Shown: positions 9,700 through 19,433, counted from the first letter of the stretch. The stretch: DNA of 64,000 nt from Stutzerimonas stutzeri KOS6 (GCF_000307775.2 NZ_KK020676.1:995487-1059486); one strand, 5' to 3'. Numbers and translations: made by a program. The notes: generated by a model from the letters alone, not told the origin.

Positions 9700-9966
9700 A
9701 TGCAAAACCAGAGACAGCATCCGCGTACCAATATGACGTGCCGCATCCGCATTGCGCATCCGGTCGTTGGCGAGGTCTTCGCTCAGACCCGCGATCTATC
9801 CGATGGCGGCGTCTACGTCCGTCATCCGGAGCTGGTGGTGCTGCATCCCGGCGACGTGGTGGCCGGCCAGGTCCAGGACCTGCCCACTCCGGCGCCGGAA
9901 CTGCGGATGGTGGTGATGCGGGTGGATGCCGAAGGAGTCGGCCTGCGATTCGTGCGCGAAAACTGA
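9700..9966 (+). CDS. Single-domain PilZ protein (c-di-GMP receptor)
   Basis: An 88-residue stand-alone PilZ domain with both parts of the c-di-GMP site: R5-QHP-R9 (RxxxR) and D32-L-S34-DGG (D/NxSxxG). It should bind c-di-GMP and act through protein contacts, having no output domain. It lies 30 nt after lpxL on the same strand and ends 12 nt before a convergent TPR gene. Its conserved place next to an LPS acyltransferase recurs in pseudomonads (PA0012 position), but I do not know its partner. Three cyclases in this window could supply its ligand. Confidence 0.92.
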   Translation: MQNQRQHPRTNMTCRIRIAHPVVGEVFAQTRDLSDGGVYVRHPELVVLHPGDVVAGQVQDLPTPAPELRMVVMRVDAEGVGLRFVREN

Positions 9967-9978
9967 CTACTGGCCGGC

Positions 9979-10296
9979 TCAGTCGGGGGTAATCCGGTCG
10001 AGCCGGCGCAAGAATACGCTCATTTCCTTTTCAGCCTGCTTGTCACCATGCGCAATCGCGGCAGCGATGCCGCGCTCCCAGGCATGATGCGCGCCTTGCT
10101 TGTCGCCATCGGCCTGCAGCGCCTTGCCCAGCAGCTTCCAGGCCGCCGAGTACCTGGGGTCGAGTTCGACGCAGCGGCGCAGATGCTGGGCTGCCCTGCC
10201 CGGCTGTCCGGCGTCCAGGTAGCCCTTGCCAAGCCCGAAGCGGAGCATCGGATTGTCCATGCCTTGGGAGAGCATCTTTTCCAGCGATTCGAGCAT
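9979..10296 (-). CDS. Small tetratricopeptide-repeat protein
   Basis: A 105-residue soluble protein made of two to three TPR-like helix pairs, for example NPMLRFGLGKGYLDAGQPGRAA (about 15-36) and YSAAWKLLGKALQADGDKQGA (about 49-69). It has no signal peptide or catalytic motif. TPRs mediate protein contacts; the partner is unknown. The gene is convergent with the PilZ gene and keeps the PA0013 position. Start at ATG 10296 is the first good one. Confidence 0.75.
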   Translation of the reverse strand: MLESLEKMLSQGMDNPMLRFGLGKGYLDAGQPGRAAQHLRRCVELDPRYSAAWKLLGKALQADGDKQGAHHAWERGIAAAIAHGDKQAEKEMSVFLRRLDRITPD

Positions 10297-10440
10297 CTTT
10301 TGGCCTTGAGTGGTACGTGGCGTCCAGTGGTTTCATCACTTTAGTGCAAAGCATTCACCGGGCAAGGCCGCCAGCATACGCCATTGGTCCTGGCTGTTAC
10401 GCCTGTATCTTGCGGGCAATGTGTAACAGTCGTGTGGCGG

Positions 10441-11277
10441 TCAATGGGCTTCGTTCACGGCGCTGAGAAACTCCTGGGTGCGCTCCTCTTGGGGGTTGTT
10501 GAACAGCTCTTCCGGGCTGCCCTGCTCGTGAATCCTGCCCTGATGGAAGAAGCACACCCGATCGGCGAACTCGCGGGCGAAGCCCATCTGGTGGGTGACC
10601 ATCAGCATGGTCAGGTTATGGGCCTCGCCAAGGCGGCGGATCACGTTCAGCACTTCGCCGCAGAGCTCCGGGTCCAGCGCCGAGGTCACTTCGTCGAACA
10701 GCATCACCTTCGGCCGCATGGCCAGTGCGCGGGCAATGGCGACGCGCTGCTGCTGGCCGCCGGACAGCTGTGCCGGGAAATGCTCCAGCTTGTCCTCCAG
10801 GCCGACCATCGCCAGCAGTTCCTCGGCCCGTTCCCGTGCTTCGGCCTTGCCGAGGCCAAGCACCTGCACCGGCGCTTCCACGACATTTTGCAGAACGCTC
10901 ATATGTGGAAACAGGTTGAAACTCTGGAACACCATGCCGACCTTGCCGCGCACCCGTCGCAGGTGGCGCGCGTTGGCGGGGACCAGCTGGCCACCGGCAT
11001 CGGGCATGTGCGTCAGCGGCTCGCCGTCGACTTCGATCACGCCTTCGTCAATGCCTTCCAGGGTCATCAGCACCCGTAGCAGGGTGGATTTCCCCGAACC
11101 GCTGGGGCCGATGATCGCCACCTTCTCGCCTTCCCCGATTTCCAGGTCGAGGCCATCGAGTACGGTCAGCTCGCCATAGCGCTTGGCCACGCCGGCGAAG
11201 CGCACCATCGGTTGCGCCGCGGTGGTCTGTGCAGGTGAACGGTTCGCCGCGTCGGCGGAATTGAGCAGCGTATTCAT
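10441..11277 (-). CDS. ehuA: Ectoine/hydroxyectoine ABC transporter ATP-binding protein
   Basis: ATPase of a polar-amino-acid type importer. Walker A GPSGSGKST is at residues 57-65, the signature LSGGQQQR and Walker B VMLFDEVTSALD follow, then an H-loop MVTHQMGFAREFADR. The 278-residue protein starts at an ATG overlapping the ehuD stop by four bases (ATGA). Residues 1-23 are an extension before the conserved core MVRFAGVAKRYG. Substrate assignment comes from the linked EhuB-like binding protein, not from this subunit. Confidence 0.85.
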   Translation of the reverse strand: MNTLLNSADAANRSPAQTTAAQPMVRFAGVAKRYGELTVLDGLDLEIGEGEKVAIIGPSGSGKSTLLRVLMTLEGIDEGVIEVDGEPLTHMPDAGGQLVPANARHLRRVRGKVGMVFQSFNLFPHMSVLQNVVEAPVQVLGLGKAEARERAEELLAMVGLEDKLEHFPAQLSGGQQQRVAIARALAMRPKVMLFDEVTSALDPELCGEVLNVIRRLGEAHNLTMLMVTHQMGFAREFADRVCFFHQGRIHEQGSPEELFNNPQEERTQEFLSAVNEAH

Positions 11278-11933
11278 CGGGCCAGCTCCATGCGGTTTTC
11301 CAGGCGGCGCACGCACCAGGCGAGGCCGAGGCTGAGAATGAGGAAAAACAGGCCGACCATGGTGATCGGCTCCAGGTAGCGGAAACTCTCGGAGCCGATG
11401 TTCTTGGCCCGCTGCATGATTTCCACCACGGTGATCGCCGACAGTACCGGCGTGTCCTTGAGGATCGAGATCAGGTAGTTGCCCAGGGCCGGCAGCACCG
11501 GACGCAATGCCTGCGGCAGGATGACGTCGCGGTAGGCGGTCCAGGGCCGCATGTTCAGCGCGGTGACCGCTTCCCACTGCGAGCGTGGTACGGCATCCAG
11601 GCCGGCGCGGTAGACCTCGGCGGTGTAGCAGGCGTAATGCAGCGCAATGCCGATGATGCCGGCCTGCATGGCGCTGAGGCTGAGGCCGTAGTTGGGAAAC
11701 ACGTAAAAGAGGAAGTACACCTGGATCAGTAGCGGCGTGCTGCGGATGAACTCGATCAGTCCGGTGAGCGGCCAGGACAGCCAGCGCTTGCGGCTGCGTC
11801 GGCCGATGGCGAGGAACAGGCCGAGCACCACGGCGATGGCGAACCCGGCCAGCGCGATACCGATGGTGGTCAGCGAGGCATCCAGCAGGCGCGGCAGGAT
11901 CTCGCGGGCGAACTGCCAGTCGAAGAAATTCAT
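11274..11933 (-). CDS. ehuD: Ectoine/hydroxyectoine ABC transporter permease EhuD
   Basis: Inner-membrane permease of the HisM/GlnP type, 219 residues with several hydrophobic segments. The EAA-like loop EAVTALNMRPWTAYRDVILP (about 127-146) contacts the ATPase. It overlaps ehuC by four bases upstream and ehuA by four bases downstream, so all three are translationally coupled. It resembles EhuD of ectoine importers in size and partner genes. Which permease is C and which D follows gene order and resemblance. Confidence 0.82.
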   Translation of the reverse strand: MNFFDWQFAREILPRLLDASLTTIGIALAGFAIAVVLGLFLAIGRRSRKRWLSWPLTGLIEFIRSTPLLIQVYFLFYVFPNYGLSLSAMQAGIIGIALHYACYTAEVYRAGLDAVPRSQWEAVTALNMRPWTAYRDVILPQALRPVLPALGNYLISILKDTPVLSAITVVEIMQRAKNIGSESFRYLEPITMVGLFFLILSLGLAWCVRRLENRMELAR

Positions 11934-12589
11934 GACAGGCCTCCGCGCATACGTCCGCGGGCCAGCCGGCGTTCCAGCTGGCGCATGCCGAAGTTGATCG
12001 CCTGGGCCAGAACGAAGTAGATGAGCAGCGCCAGGCCGAAGATCTCCATGGTCATCAGCGTCGCCTGATCCAGCTGGCGGGCGCGGAAGGCCAGGTCCGA
12101 GAGTGTGATCAGCGATACCAGCGAGGTGTTCTTCAGCAGCTCGATCAGCAGGTTGGTTCCCGGCGGGATCGCCGCCAGCAGCGCCTGCGGCAGGATGATC
12201 CGACGCATGCGGGTGGCCGCTGTCATGTTCAGTGCCTGGCAGGCCTCGTGTTGGCCCTGATGCACCGAACGGATCGCGCCGCGCAGCACCTCGGCCCCGT
12301 AGGCGCCGATGTTCAGGCCCAGGCCGACCACCGCCACGGCGAACGCGCTCAGCTCGATGTTGAACGGTGGCATCGGCAGTACGAAATACAGCCAGAACAG
12401 CTGTACCAGCAGCGAAGAGCCGCGGAAGACTTCGATATAGGTGATGGCGATCCAGCGCAGTGGCGCCAGCGGCGACAGTCGTGCGAGCGCGCCGATCAGC
12501 GCGCAGGCAATGGCCAGCAGCGCGCCGAACAAGGTCACCTTGACAGTGATCCAGGCGCCCTGCAGCAGGAGGGGTAGCAATTCGATCAT
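11930..12589 (-). CDS. ehuC: Ectoine/hydroxyectoine ABC transporter permease EhuC
   Basis: Second inner-membrane permease of the importer, 219 residues, with hydrophobic segments and the ATPase-contact loop EACQALNMTAATRMRRIILP (about 115-134). The MTAATRMRRIILPQAL stretch is typical of polar-amino-acid permeases. It follows ehuB by 119 nt that contain a large stem-loop, and its stop overlaps the ehuD start by four bases. Confidence 0.83.
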   Translation of the reverse strand: MIELLPLLLQGAWITVKVTLFGALLAIACALIGALARLSPLAPLRWIAITYIEVFRGSSLLVQLFWLYFVLPMPPFNIELSAFAVAVVGLGLNIGAYGAEVLRGAIRSVHQGQHEACQALNMTAATRMRRIILPQALLAAIPPGTNLLIELLKNTSLVSLITLSDLAFRARQLDQATLMTMEIFGLALLIYFVLAQAINFGMRQLERRLARGRMRGGLS

Positions 12590-12614
12590 GATGGCGCTAT
12601 CCGGTTGTCCGGAG

Positions 12615-12658
12615 CGCTGACCAAGGCTGCGCCAGCGGCGGCACAGCCTTGGTCAGCG
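12615..12658. promoter_or_regulatory. Large stem-loop between ehuB and ehuC
   Basis: A perfect 15-bp inverted repeat, CGCTGACCAAGGCTG (12615-12629) and CAGCCTTGGTCAGCG (12644-12658), with a 14-nt loop. There is no T-run on either side. On the - strand transcript it lies about 50 nt after the ehuB stop and 26 nt before the ehuC start. Such hairpins after binding-protein genes often stabilise the upstream mRNA or attenuate readthrough, giving more binding protein than permease. That role is inferred here. Confidence 0.75.
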
Positions 12659-12708
12659 TTCACAGGCGGGACAGCGGTCGGCGGCACCGACCAGCCGCCC
12701 GCCGGGCT

Positions 12709-13566
12709 TCAGGCGCCGCAGAGTTCGGCGGCAGTCTTGTCGGTGACGTTGGAGCGATCGAAGCCGAATGGCTCGATGGTCTTCAGATGCTCCTCGCTGC
12801 CCAGCCACTGCTTGAGTTCCGCATTGACCGCGTCACGCAGCGCCTTGTCCTGCGGGCGGAAGGCCAGCGCACCGTAACCGGCGCGGGCCGGATCGTCCTT
12901 GAAATCGGCGATGGCCTCGACATCGTCGCCGGCCTTCTCAGCCAACCCCTTCATCGTCAGCTGGGTGCCGATCGCGGCGTCGGCGCGGCCGCCGCGAACG
13001 GCCTGCAACTGGGACGTGGTATCCGGAACCTGGAGGATCTGCGAATCCTTGATGCCGGCCTTGCGCGCGTAGCCGAGGTTCACCGTGCCGGACATGATGG
13101 CGATCTTCACGTCGGGGTTGTTGGCGATGTCCTCGTAGCTGCGCAGGTTCTTCGGGTTGCCCTCGGCTACCAGCAGGGTGTCCAGCAGGCGGTAGTGCGG
13201 ATCGGTGAACAGCACCTGCTTGCAGCGCTCCGGGGTGATGTACATGCCGGCGGCGATCAGGTCGAAGCGTCCGGCACGCAGGCCGGGAATCAGCGAACCC
13301 CATTCGGTGAGCACCGGCTTGATGGTGTCGATCTCCATGCGCTCGAATACCTTGCGCACGATTTCCGGTGATTCGCCGGTGACGCTGCCGTCGAGGGCGG
13401 TATAGGCGAAGGGCGTTTCGTTGGCATAGCCGATGCGGACGCTGCTGCTGTCCTTGATCTTTTCCAGGGTATCGGCCTGGGTGAGGCTGGCGAAACCGAT
13501 GCTGGCCAGGGTGGCGCAGCCTATCAGCAGCCGGCGGGAGCGTGTCGTGATGGTGTTGTTCCTCAT
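12709..13566 (-). CDS. ehuB: Ectoine/hydroxyectoine-binding periplasmic protein
   Basis: Solute-binding protein of the Ehu importer, 285 residues. A Sec signal peptide ends near residue 31 (FASLTQA-DTLE) and there is no lipobox Cys. The body is a family 3 (polar amino acid) binding protein. RIGYANETPFAYTALDG, WGSLIPGLRAGRFDLIAAGMYITPERC and NLRSYEDIANNP are the stretches I recognise from EhuB. ATG 13566 is preceded by AGGAGA. It heads the operon ehuB-ehuC-ehuD-ehuA. Ectoine as ligand is from family resemblance; another compatible solute is possible. Confidence 0.85.
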   Translation of the reverse strand: MRNNTITTRSRRLLIGCATLASIGFASLTQADTLEKIKDSSSVRIGYANETPFAYTALDGSVTGESPEIVRKVFERMEIDTIKPVLTEWGSLIPGLRAGRFDLIAAGMYITPERCKQVLFTDPHYRLLDTLLVAEGNPKNLRSYEDIANNPDVKIAIMSGTVNLGYARKAGIKDSQILQVPDTTSQLQAVRGGRADAAIGTQLTMKGLAEKAGDDVEAIADFKDDPARAGYGALAFRPQDKALRDAVNAELKQWLGSEEHLKTIEPFGFDRSNVTDKTAAELCGA

Positions 13567-13902
13567 GGGGAGTTTCTCCTGTTCCTTTTAGAGACCCGAG
13601 GAATCGGATCGTTGGTTGTCTAGGAGGGTGTTGCTGGTTTCAGGTGTAAGGACGCCTGCGAAACGACAAGGTGCCGCAACAAACTGATCGACGATAGCCT
13701 GGCTCAATCAGGACGACGAAAAGGCGGCAAGCCAGGAGGGTACAAAAGCTGGCCATAAAAGGGAAATCGGAGGGGATATGGTTCGAATGGATGCGATCGC
13801 GATAATTGCTCGAAAGGCATGCGGTCGAGCATTGCATCGCTGACGATTGATAAAACGAAACGGCCCGCCAGAGGGCGGGCCGCTTTTGCCGTCAGTCGTT
13901 AT
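13567..13902. other. Intergenic region upstream of ehuB, downstream of trkA
   Basis: 336 bases without a gene. The right end carries the trkA terminator. At 13807-13831 there is a 7-bp inverted repeat TGCTCGA / TCGAGCA. The left end holds the ehuB ribosome site, and its promoter must lie here on the - strand, possibly induced by osmotic stress. I could not place convincing -35/-10 boxes. Confidence 0.6.
13852..13882 (-). terminator. Rho-independent terminator of trkA
   Basis: 9-bp stem CGGCCCGCC / GGCGGGCCG (13861-13869, 13874-13882) with loop AGAG. Read on the - strand it is followed by TTTCGTTTT. It lies 20 nt beyond the trkA stop and closes the fmt-rsmB-trkA unit. Confidence 0.9.
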
Positions 13903-15276
13903 CTAGAAGAACGTCAGGCCGGCCTGGAAGAGGCGCTCCACGTCACGGATGTGCTTCTTGTCCACCAGGAACAGGATGACGTGATCGCCGGACTCGATCA
14001 CCGTGTTGTCATGGGCGATGAGCACCTGGTCGTCACGGATCACGGCCCCGATGGTCGCGCCTGGTGGCAGGGCGATCTTGCCGATGGCGCGCCCGACCAC
14101 CTTGCTCGAGCGCGAGTCGCCATGGGCGATCACCTCGATGGCCTCGGCCGCGCCACGGCGCAGCGAGTGGGCGCTGACGATGTCGCCACGGCGTACGTGC
14201 GTCAGCAGGGTGCCGATGGTGGCAAGCTGCGGACTGATGGCGATGTCGATCTCGCCGCCCTGTACCAGGTCGACATAGGCCGGGTTGTTGATGATGCACA
14301 TCACCTTGCGTGCACCCAGCCGCTTGGCCAGCAGCGAGGACATGATATTGGCCTCGTCGTCGTTGGTCAGGGCGAGGAACACGTCCGCCTCGTTGATGTT
14401 TTCCTCGACCAGCAGGTCGCGATCCGAGGCGCTGCCCTGCAGGATGATGGTGCTGTCCAGGGTGTCGGAGAGGTAGCGGCAGCGCGCCGGGTTCATCTCG
14501 ATGATCTTCACCTGATAGCGGCTCTCGATGGCCTCGGCCAGCCGCTCGCCGATGTGCCCGCCGCCGGCGATGACGATGCGCTTGTAGTTCTCGTCGAGTC
14601 GGCGCATCTCGCTCATGACCGCGCGGATATGGCCCTTGGCAGCGATGAAGAACACTTCGTCATCGGCCTCGATCACCGTGTCGCCCTGAGGCAGGATCGC
14701 GTGATTGCGGCGGAAAATGGCCGCCACCCGGGTGTCGACGTTGGGCATGTGGCGGCGCAACTGGCGCAGCTCCTGGCCAACCAGCGGGCCACCGTAATAG
14801 GCACGCACCGCGACGAGCTGTGCCTTGCCTTCGGCGAAATCGATCACCTGCAGCGAGCCGGGATGCTCGATCAGGCGCTTGATGTAGTTGGTCACCACCT
14901 GCTCGGGGCTGATCAGCACGTCCACCGGGATCGCCTCGTTGGTGAACAGACCCGAGCGCACCAGATAAGCGGCTTCGCGTACGCGCGCGATCTTGGTCGG
15001 GGTATGGAACAGGGTGTAGGCGACCTGGCAGGCGACCATGTTGGTTTCATCGCTGTTGGTCACCGCCACCAGCATGTCGGCGTCGTCGGCACCGGCCTGG
15101 CGCAGCACTGTGGGAAACGATCCGCGCCCCTGGATGGTACGGATGTCCAGGCGATCACCGAGATCGCGCAGGCGTTCACCGTCGGTGTCCACCACGGTGA
15201 TGTCGTTGGCTTCGCTGGCGAGGTGTTCGGCGAGGGTACCGCCGACCTGGCCGGCGCCGAGAATGATGATCTTCAC
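13903..15276 (-). CDS. trkA: Trk potassium uptake system regulatory protein TrkA
   Basis: Peripheral cytoplasmic NAD(H)-binding subunit that gates the TrkH/G potassium channels. The 457 residues contain two tandem RCK units. The first Rossmann motif is GAGQVG at residues 7-12 and the second is [15 protein letters not shown] near residue 240; each is followed by an RCK_C part. The start is GTG 15276 ([13 protein letters not shown]) with CAGGAG upstream. Earlier in-frame codons would overlap rsmB and add unrelated sequence. It follows rsmB by 71 nt in the same operon. Confidence 0.96.
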   Translation of the reverse strand: MKIIILGAGQVGGTLAEHLASEANDITVVDTDGERLRDLGDRLDIRTIQGRGSFPTVLRQAGADDADMLVAVTNSDETNMVACQVAYTLFHTPTKIARVREAAYLVRSGLFTNEAIPVDVLISPEQVVTNYIKRLIEHPGSLQVIDFAEGKAQLVAVRAYYGGPLVGQELRQLRRHMPNVDTRVAAIFRRNHAILPQGDTVIEADDEVFFIAAKGHIRAVMSEMRRLDENYKRIVIAGGGHIGERLAEAIESRYQVKIIEMNPARCRYLSDTLDSTIILQGSASDRDLLVEENINEADVFLALTNDDEANIMSSLLAKRLGARKVMCIINNPAYVDLVQGGEIDIAISPQLATIGTLLTHVRRGDIVSAHSLRRGAAEAIEVIAHGDSRSSKVVGRAIGKIALPPGATIGAVIRDDQVLIAHDNTVIESGDHVILFLVDKKHIRDVERLFQAGLTFF

Positions 15277-15347
15277 GCGATCACTCCTGAGAGGCGGGCA
15301 ATCGTTGCCGCTTCCATGTTGGGCTTGAGCGCACGGCGCCCGGTCGT

Positions 15348-16670
15348 TTAGGCAATGTGCCCACGCGGTTGTGCCGCGATCTTGATCAGCTTGGCATAGT
15401 AGAAACCGTCGTGGCCGTCCTCCTGCGGCAGCAACTGGCGACCGTGCGGTTGCTGGAGGCCGAAGCTGCCCGGCAGATCCAGCTCGCGAGCGCCCGGCGT
15501 GCGTTCGAGGAAGGCCCCGACCACCTCGCGATTCTCGGTTGGCAGCACCGAGCAGGTGGCGTAGAGCAGCACGCCACCGACTTCCAGGGTCGGCCACAGC
15601 GCATCGAGCATCTCACCCTGCAGCGCGGCGAGTGGCGCGATGTCCTCGGCCTGGCGGGTCAGCTTGATATCCGGATGACGGCGGATTACGCCGGTGGCCG
15701 AACAGGGCGCGTCGAGCAGGATGCGCTGGAATGGCCGGCCGTCCCACCACTGTGCGGTGGCGCGGGCGTCGGCAGCGACCAGCTCGGCGCTCAACTGCAG
15801 GCGATCAAGATTCTCCTGCACGCGCGCCAAGCGCTTGGGCTCAAGGTCCAGGGCGGTCAGGCCGGCCAGTTGCGGCTCGCGCTCGAGCAGGTGGCAGGTT
15901 TTGCCGCCCGGGGCGCAGCAGGCATCCAGCACGCGCTGGCCCGGCGCCAGGTCGAGCAGCGAGGCGGCCAGTTGCGCGGCTTCGTCCTGCACGCTGACTT
16001 TTCCTTCGGCAAAACCGGGCAGCTGATGCACGTCGCAGGGCGTGGCGAGACGGATGCCGTCCTCGCTGAACACGCAGGCATGCGCCTCGATGCCGGCGGC
16101 CTGCAGCTCGGCCAGGTAGGCGTCACGGCTGCCCTGGCGGCGATTGACCCGCAGCATCATCGGCGGGTGCGCGTTGTTGGCCGCACAGATGGCTTCCCAG
16201 TGCTCGGGCCAGTGGGCCTTGAGCGCCTTCTGCAGCCAGCGCGGATGCGCGACGCGAATGACCGGATCGTGTTCCAGCTCCGCCAGCAGCGCCTCGCCTT
16301 CGCGCTGAGCGCGCCGCAGCACGGCGTTGAGCAGGCCCTTGGCCCAGGGCTTCTTCAGCTTGTCGACGCAACCGACGGTTTCGCCAATCGCCGCATGGGC
16401 CGGAATACGGGTATGCAACAGCTGGTAAAGGCCGACCAGCAGCAAGGCCTCGACATCGCGATCGGCCGCCTTGAATGGCTTCTGCAACAGCCTGTCGGCC
16501 AGGCCCGCCAGACGTGGCTGCCAGCGGGCGGTGCCGAAGGCCAGCTCCTGGGTCAGGCCGCGGTCGCGCGCGTCCACCTTGCCGAGCACTTCCGGCAGGC
16601 TGCTGCCAAGTGACGCCTTGCCAGAGAGCACGACACCCAGCGCACGGGCTGCCGCCAGGCGCGGATTCAT
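15348..16670 (-). CDS. rsmB: 16S rRNA m5C967 methyltransferase
   Basis: SAM-dependent methyltransferase that makes 5-methylcytosine at 16S position 967. The 440 residues comprise an N-terminal NusB-like RNA-binding domain (about 1-140) and a Rossmann methyltransferase domain with SAM motif [12 protein letters not shown]. The two catalytic cysteines are C323 (DAPCSATG) and C373 (YATCSVLP). The start overlaps the fmt stop by four bases. Confidence 0.96.
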   Translation of the reverse strand: MNPRLAAARALGVVLSGKASLGSSLPEVLGKVDARDRGLTQELAFGTARWQPRLAGLADRLLQKPFKAADRDVEALLLVGLYQLLHTRIPAHAAIGETVGCVDKLKKPWAKGLLNAVLRRAQREGEALLAELEHDPVIRVAHPRWLQKALKAHWPEHWEAICAANNAHPPMMLRVNRRQGSRDAYLAELQAAGIEAHACVFSEDGIRLATPCDVHQLPGFAEGKVSVQDEAAQLAASLLDLAPGQRVLDACCAPGGKTCHLLEREPQLAGLTALDLEPKRLARVQENLDRLQLSAELVAADARATAQWWDGRPFQRILLDAPCSATGVIRRHPDIKLTRQAEDIAPLAALQGEMLDALWPTLEVGGVLLYATCSVLPTENREVVGAFLERTPGARELDLPGSFGLQQPHGRQLLPQEDGHDGFYYAKLIKIAAQPRGHIA

Positions 16671-17611
16671 TGACCGAGTACCAGGCCGGGGGCGAACTGT
16701 TCGCGCCGGCTGTTGTACAGATCGGCAAAGCCGAGCGGTTTGCCGCCGGGCAATTGCAGGCGAGTCAGCAACAGGGCGCCTTCCCCGCAGGCCACGGTAA
16801 GCCCTTCCTTGCTCGCTTCGAGGATTCGCCCCGGCTCGCCCTGCCCTTCACCCAGTCGCGCGGCATGGATCTTCAGCGCATCGCCAGCCAGCATGCTGTG
16901 GCAAATCGGCCATGGATGGAAGGCGCGAATCAGTCGCTCCAGTTCGATGGCCGGCCGTGCCCAATCCACGCGGGCCTCGTCCTTGCTCAGTTTGTGCGCA
17001 TAGGTGGCCAGGCTATCGTCCTGCACTTCCCCTGCGAGCGTGCCGTCGGCCAGGGCATCGACGGCCTGCACCACGGCCTGCGCGCCGAGTACGGCGAGGC
17101 GGTCGTGCAGGGTGCCGCCGGTGTCGTCGGCGGATATCGGCGTACGCACCTTGAGCAGCATCGGCCCGGTGTCCAGGCCGGCTTCCATCTGCATCACGGT
17201 GACGCCGGATTCGCTGTCACCGGCTTCGATGGCGCGCTGGATCGGCGCGGCACCACGCCAGCGCGGCAGCAGCGAGGCATGGCTGTTGATGCAGCCCAGG
17301 CGCGGCATGTCGAGCACCGCCTGCGGCAGGATCAGGCCATAGGCGACCACCACCATCAGGTCCGCCTGCAGCGCTGCCAGCTCCGTCTGCGCCGTCGGGT
17401 CACGCAGCGTCTGCGGCTGCAACACGGGGATGCCGTGCTGCACGGCGAGCTGCTTGACCGGGCTGGGCATCAGCTTCTGCCCGCGGCCGGCCGGGCGATC
17501 CGGCTGGGTGTAGACGGCAACGATCGTTCTGCCCGCATCGAGCAGGGCCTGCAGATGCTGGGCGGCGAATTCGGGGGTGCCGGCGAAAACGATGCGCAAG
17601 GGCTGGGTCAT
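16667..17611 (-). CDS. fmt: Methionyl-tRNA formyltransferase
   Basis: Formylates initiator Met-tRNA using 10-formyltetrahydrofolate. The 314 residues show the N-terminal formyltransferase fold with FAGTPEFAA, the flexible loop [15 protein letters not shown], and the folate/catalytic block [17 protein letters not shown] (N, H and the following SLLPRWRG). An OB-like C-terminal domain follows. It is separated from def by a terminator-like hairpin, so it may have its own promoter despite the usual def-fmt linkage. Confidence 0.97.
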   Translation of the reverse strand: MTQPLRIVFAGTPEFAAQHLQALLDAGRTIVAVYTQPDRPAGRGQKLMPSPVKQLAVQHGIPVLQPQTLRDPTAQTELAALQADLMVVVAYGLILPQAVLDMPRLGCINSHASLLPRWRGAAPIQRAIEAGDSESGVTVMQMEAGLDTGPMLLKVRTPISADDTGGTLHDRLAVLGAQAVVQAVDALADGTLAGEVQDDSLATYAHKLSKDEARVDWARPAIELERLIRAFHPWPICHSMLAGDALKIHAARLGEGQGEPGRILEASKEGLTVACGEGALLLTRLQLPGGKPLGFADLYNSRREQFAPGLVLGQ

Positions 17612-17621
17612 GGGGGCTCGC

Positions 17622-17650
17622 TAAGAAAAAGGCTTGCCGTAGCAAGCCTT
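17622..17650 (-). terminator. Terminator between def and fmt
   Basis: 9-bp stem AAGGCTTGC / GCAAGCCTT (17629-17637, 17642-17650) with a 4-nt loop. On the - strand it is followed by TTTCTT, 14 nt after the def stop and just before the fmt start. It probably attenuates readthrough from def into fmt. Confidence 0.8.
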
Positions 17651-17663
17651 CGAGGTTCGGGAA

Positions 17664-18170
17664 TCAAGCCTGCTGGCGGTGAATTTTTTCCAGCTTCTTC
17701 TTGATCCGATCGCGCTTGAGACTGGAGAGATAGTCGACGAACAGCTTGCCGTTGAGGTGATCGCACTCGTGCTGGATGCATACCGCGAGCAAACCTTCGG
17801 CTACCAGCTCGTAGGGCTTGCCGTCGCGATCCAGCGCCTTGATCCGCACCTTCTGCGGGCGATCGACGTTCTCGTAGAAGCCCGGTACCGAAAGGCAGCC
17901 TTCCTGATACTGGTCCATCTCGTCGGTCAGCGACTCGAACTCGGGGTTGATGAAGACCCGCGGCTCGGACCGGTCCTCGGACAGGTCCATCACCACCACG
18001 CGCTTGTGCACATTGACCTGCGTCGCCGCCAGACCGATGCCGGGCGCCTCGTACATGGTCTCGAACATGTCGTCGATCAGCTGGCGGATGTCGTCATCGA
18101 CCACATCCACCGGTTTGGCGATGGTGCGCAGCCGCGGATCGGGAAATTCAAGGATGTTCAGAATGGCCAT
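17664..18170 (-). CDS. def: Peptide deformylase
   Basis: Metallo-hydrolase that removes the formyl group from nascent proteins. All three conserved motifs are present: GIGLAATQ (45-51), EGCLSVP with metal ligand C92, and QHECDHL with ligands H134/H138 and catalytic E135. The 168 residues are the usual length, and the protein is type I by its motif pattern. It is divergent from the LysM gene. Confidence 0.97.
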   Translation of the reverse strand: MAILNILEFPDPRLRTIAKPVDVVDDDIRQLIDDMFETMYEAPGIGLAATQVNVHKRVVVMDLSEDRSEPRVFINPEFESLTDEMDQYQEGCLSVPGFYENVDRPQKVRIKALDRDGKPYELVAEGLLAVCIQHECDHLNGKLFVDYLSSLKRDRIKKKLEKIHRQQA

Positions 18171-18318
18171 ATGCGTTTGTGATGCACTTATGGAATAAAG
18201 TCAAAAGCCGCTGCTAAGATGCCGAGCAGCAGGGAAAACGGCTTAATGCCGCGTTCCACAAGGGCTCCGCAGCGCTAGGGCGCTTTACGTGAAGGCACAT
18301 AATAAAGGGATTCACCAC

Positions 18319-19344
18319 ATGAGGAAATCACTACTCGCCCTGCTGCTGCTGGCCGTGGGTGGACTCGCTCAGGCCGCGGTGCAGCTCAAGGACAATCATC
18401 CGGAGCGCTATACCGTGGTGAAGGGCGACACACTCTGGGACATTTCCGGCCGCTTTCTGCGCGAGCCGTGGAAATGGCCGGAGCTATGGCACGCCAATCC
18501 GCAGATCGACAATCCTCATCTGATCTATCCCGGTGACACCCTGAGCCTGGTCTATGTCGACGGCCAACCGCGGCTGGTCCTGGACCGCGGCGCTTCGCGC
18601 GGCACCATCAAGCTGTCCCCCAGCGTCCGCACCACATCGATGGCCGAAGCCATCCCGACCATACCGCTCGAGGCGATCAACAGCTTCCTGCTGAGTAACC
18701 GCATCATCGATACCGCCGAGCAGTTCCAGGGTGCGCCCTACATCGTCGCCGGCAATGCCGAGCGGGTGATCAGCGGCGCCGGCGATCGGATCTATGGCCG
18801 CGGCAGTTTCGCCGCGGGCATGCCGGCGTACGGCATCTTCCGCCAGGGCAAGACCTACGTCGACCCGGATACCGGCGAATTCCTCGGCATCAATGCCGAT
18901 GACATCGGCACCGTGGAAATCGTCGAGGTCGAAGGCGACATCGCCACCATGCAGCTGACCCGCACCACACAGGAAGCCCGCATTGGCGATCGTCTGTTCC
19001 CCAGCGAGGAGCGGTCGGTCAACTCGACGTTCATGCCCAGCGCGCCCTCGGCGGACGTGAACGGTGTGATTCTCGATGTCCCGCGTGGCGTTACCCAGAT
19101 CGGCCAGTTCGATGTGGTCACCCTGAACAAGGGGGCTCGCGACGGGCTGAAGGACGGCAACGTGCTGGCGGTGTACAAGACCGGCGAAACCGTGCGTGAC
19201 CGGGTGACCGGCGAGAACGTGAAGATTCCAGACGAGCGCTCTGGCCTGTTGATGGTATTCCGCACCTACGACAAGCTCAGCTACGGCCTGATCCTGCAGG
19301 CCACCCGCTCGCTGGCGGTAAGCGACAAGGTTCGCAATCCCTGA
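18319..19344 (+). CDS. tsaP: LysM-domain secretin-associated protein (TsaP/PA0020-like)
   Basis: Periplasmic protein with a Sec signal peptide (residues 1-19, GGLAQA-AVQ) and a LysM peptidoglycan-binding domain (about 30-77, YTVVKGDTLWDISGRFL). A long C-terminal region follows. This position and architecture match PA0020, which has been described as the P. aeruginosa relative of the type IV pilus secretin-anchoring protein TsaP. The start is ATG 18319 with AAAGGGA upstream; an earlier in-frame codon at 18289 would put ten charged residues before the signal peptide. A strong terminator follows. Confidence 0.8.
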   Translation: MRKSLLALLLLAVGGLAQAAVQLKDNHPERYTVVKGDTLWDISGRFLREPWKWPELWHANPQIDNPHLIYPGDTLSLVYVDGQPRLVLDRGASRGTIKLSPSVRTTSMAEAIPTIPLEAINSFLLSNRIIDTAEQFQGAPYIVAGNAERVISGAGDRIYGRGSFAAGMPAYGIFRQGKTYVDPDTGEFLGINADDIGTVEIVEVEGDIATMQLTRTTQEARIGDRLFPSEERSVNSTFMPSAPSADVNGVILDVPRGVTQIGQFDVVTLNKGARDGLKDGNVLAVYKTGETVRDRVTGENVKIPDERSGLLMVFRTYDKLSYGLILQATRSLAVSDKVRNP

Positions 19345-19350
19345 TCGAAC

Positions 19351-19376
19351 AAGGCCCCGCATGCGGGGCCTTTTCA
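19351..19376 (+). terminator. Rho-independent terminator after the LysM gene
   Basis: 10-bp stem AAGGCCCCGC / GCGGGGCCTT (19351-19360, 19363-19372) around AT, followed by TTTT, seven bases after the stop. It separates the LysM gene from dprA. Confidence 0.9.
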
Positions 19377-19433
19377 TGCCGCAAGGAACGCCACCGCAAG
19401 GATGCGGTGCAACGAGACAAGGAGCGCTCGCCC

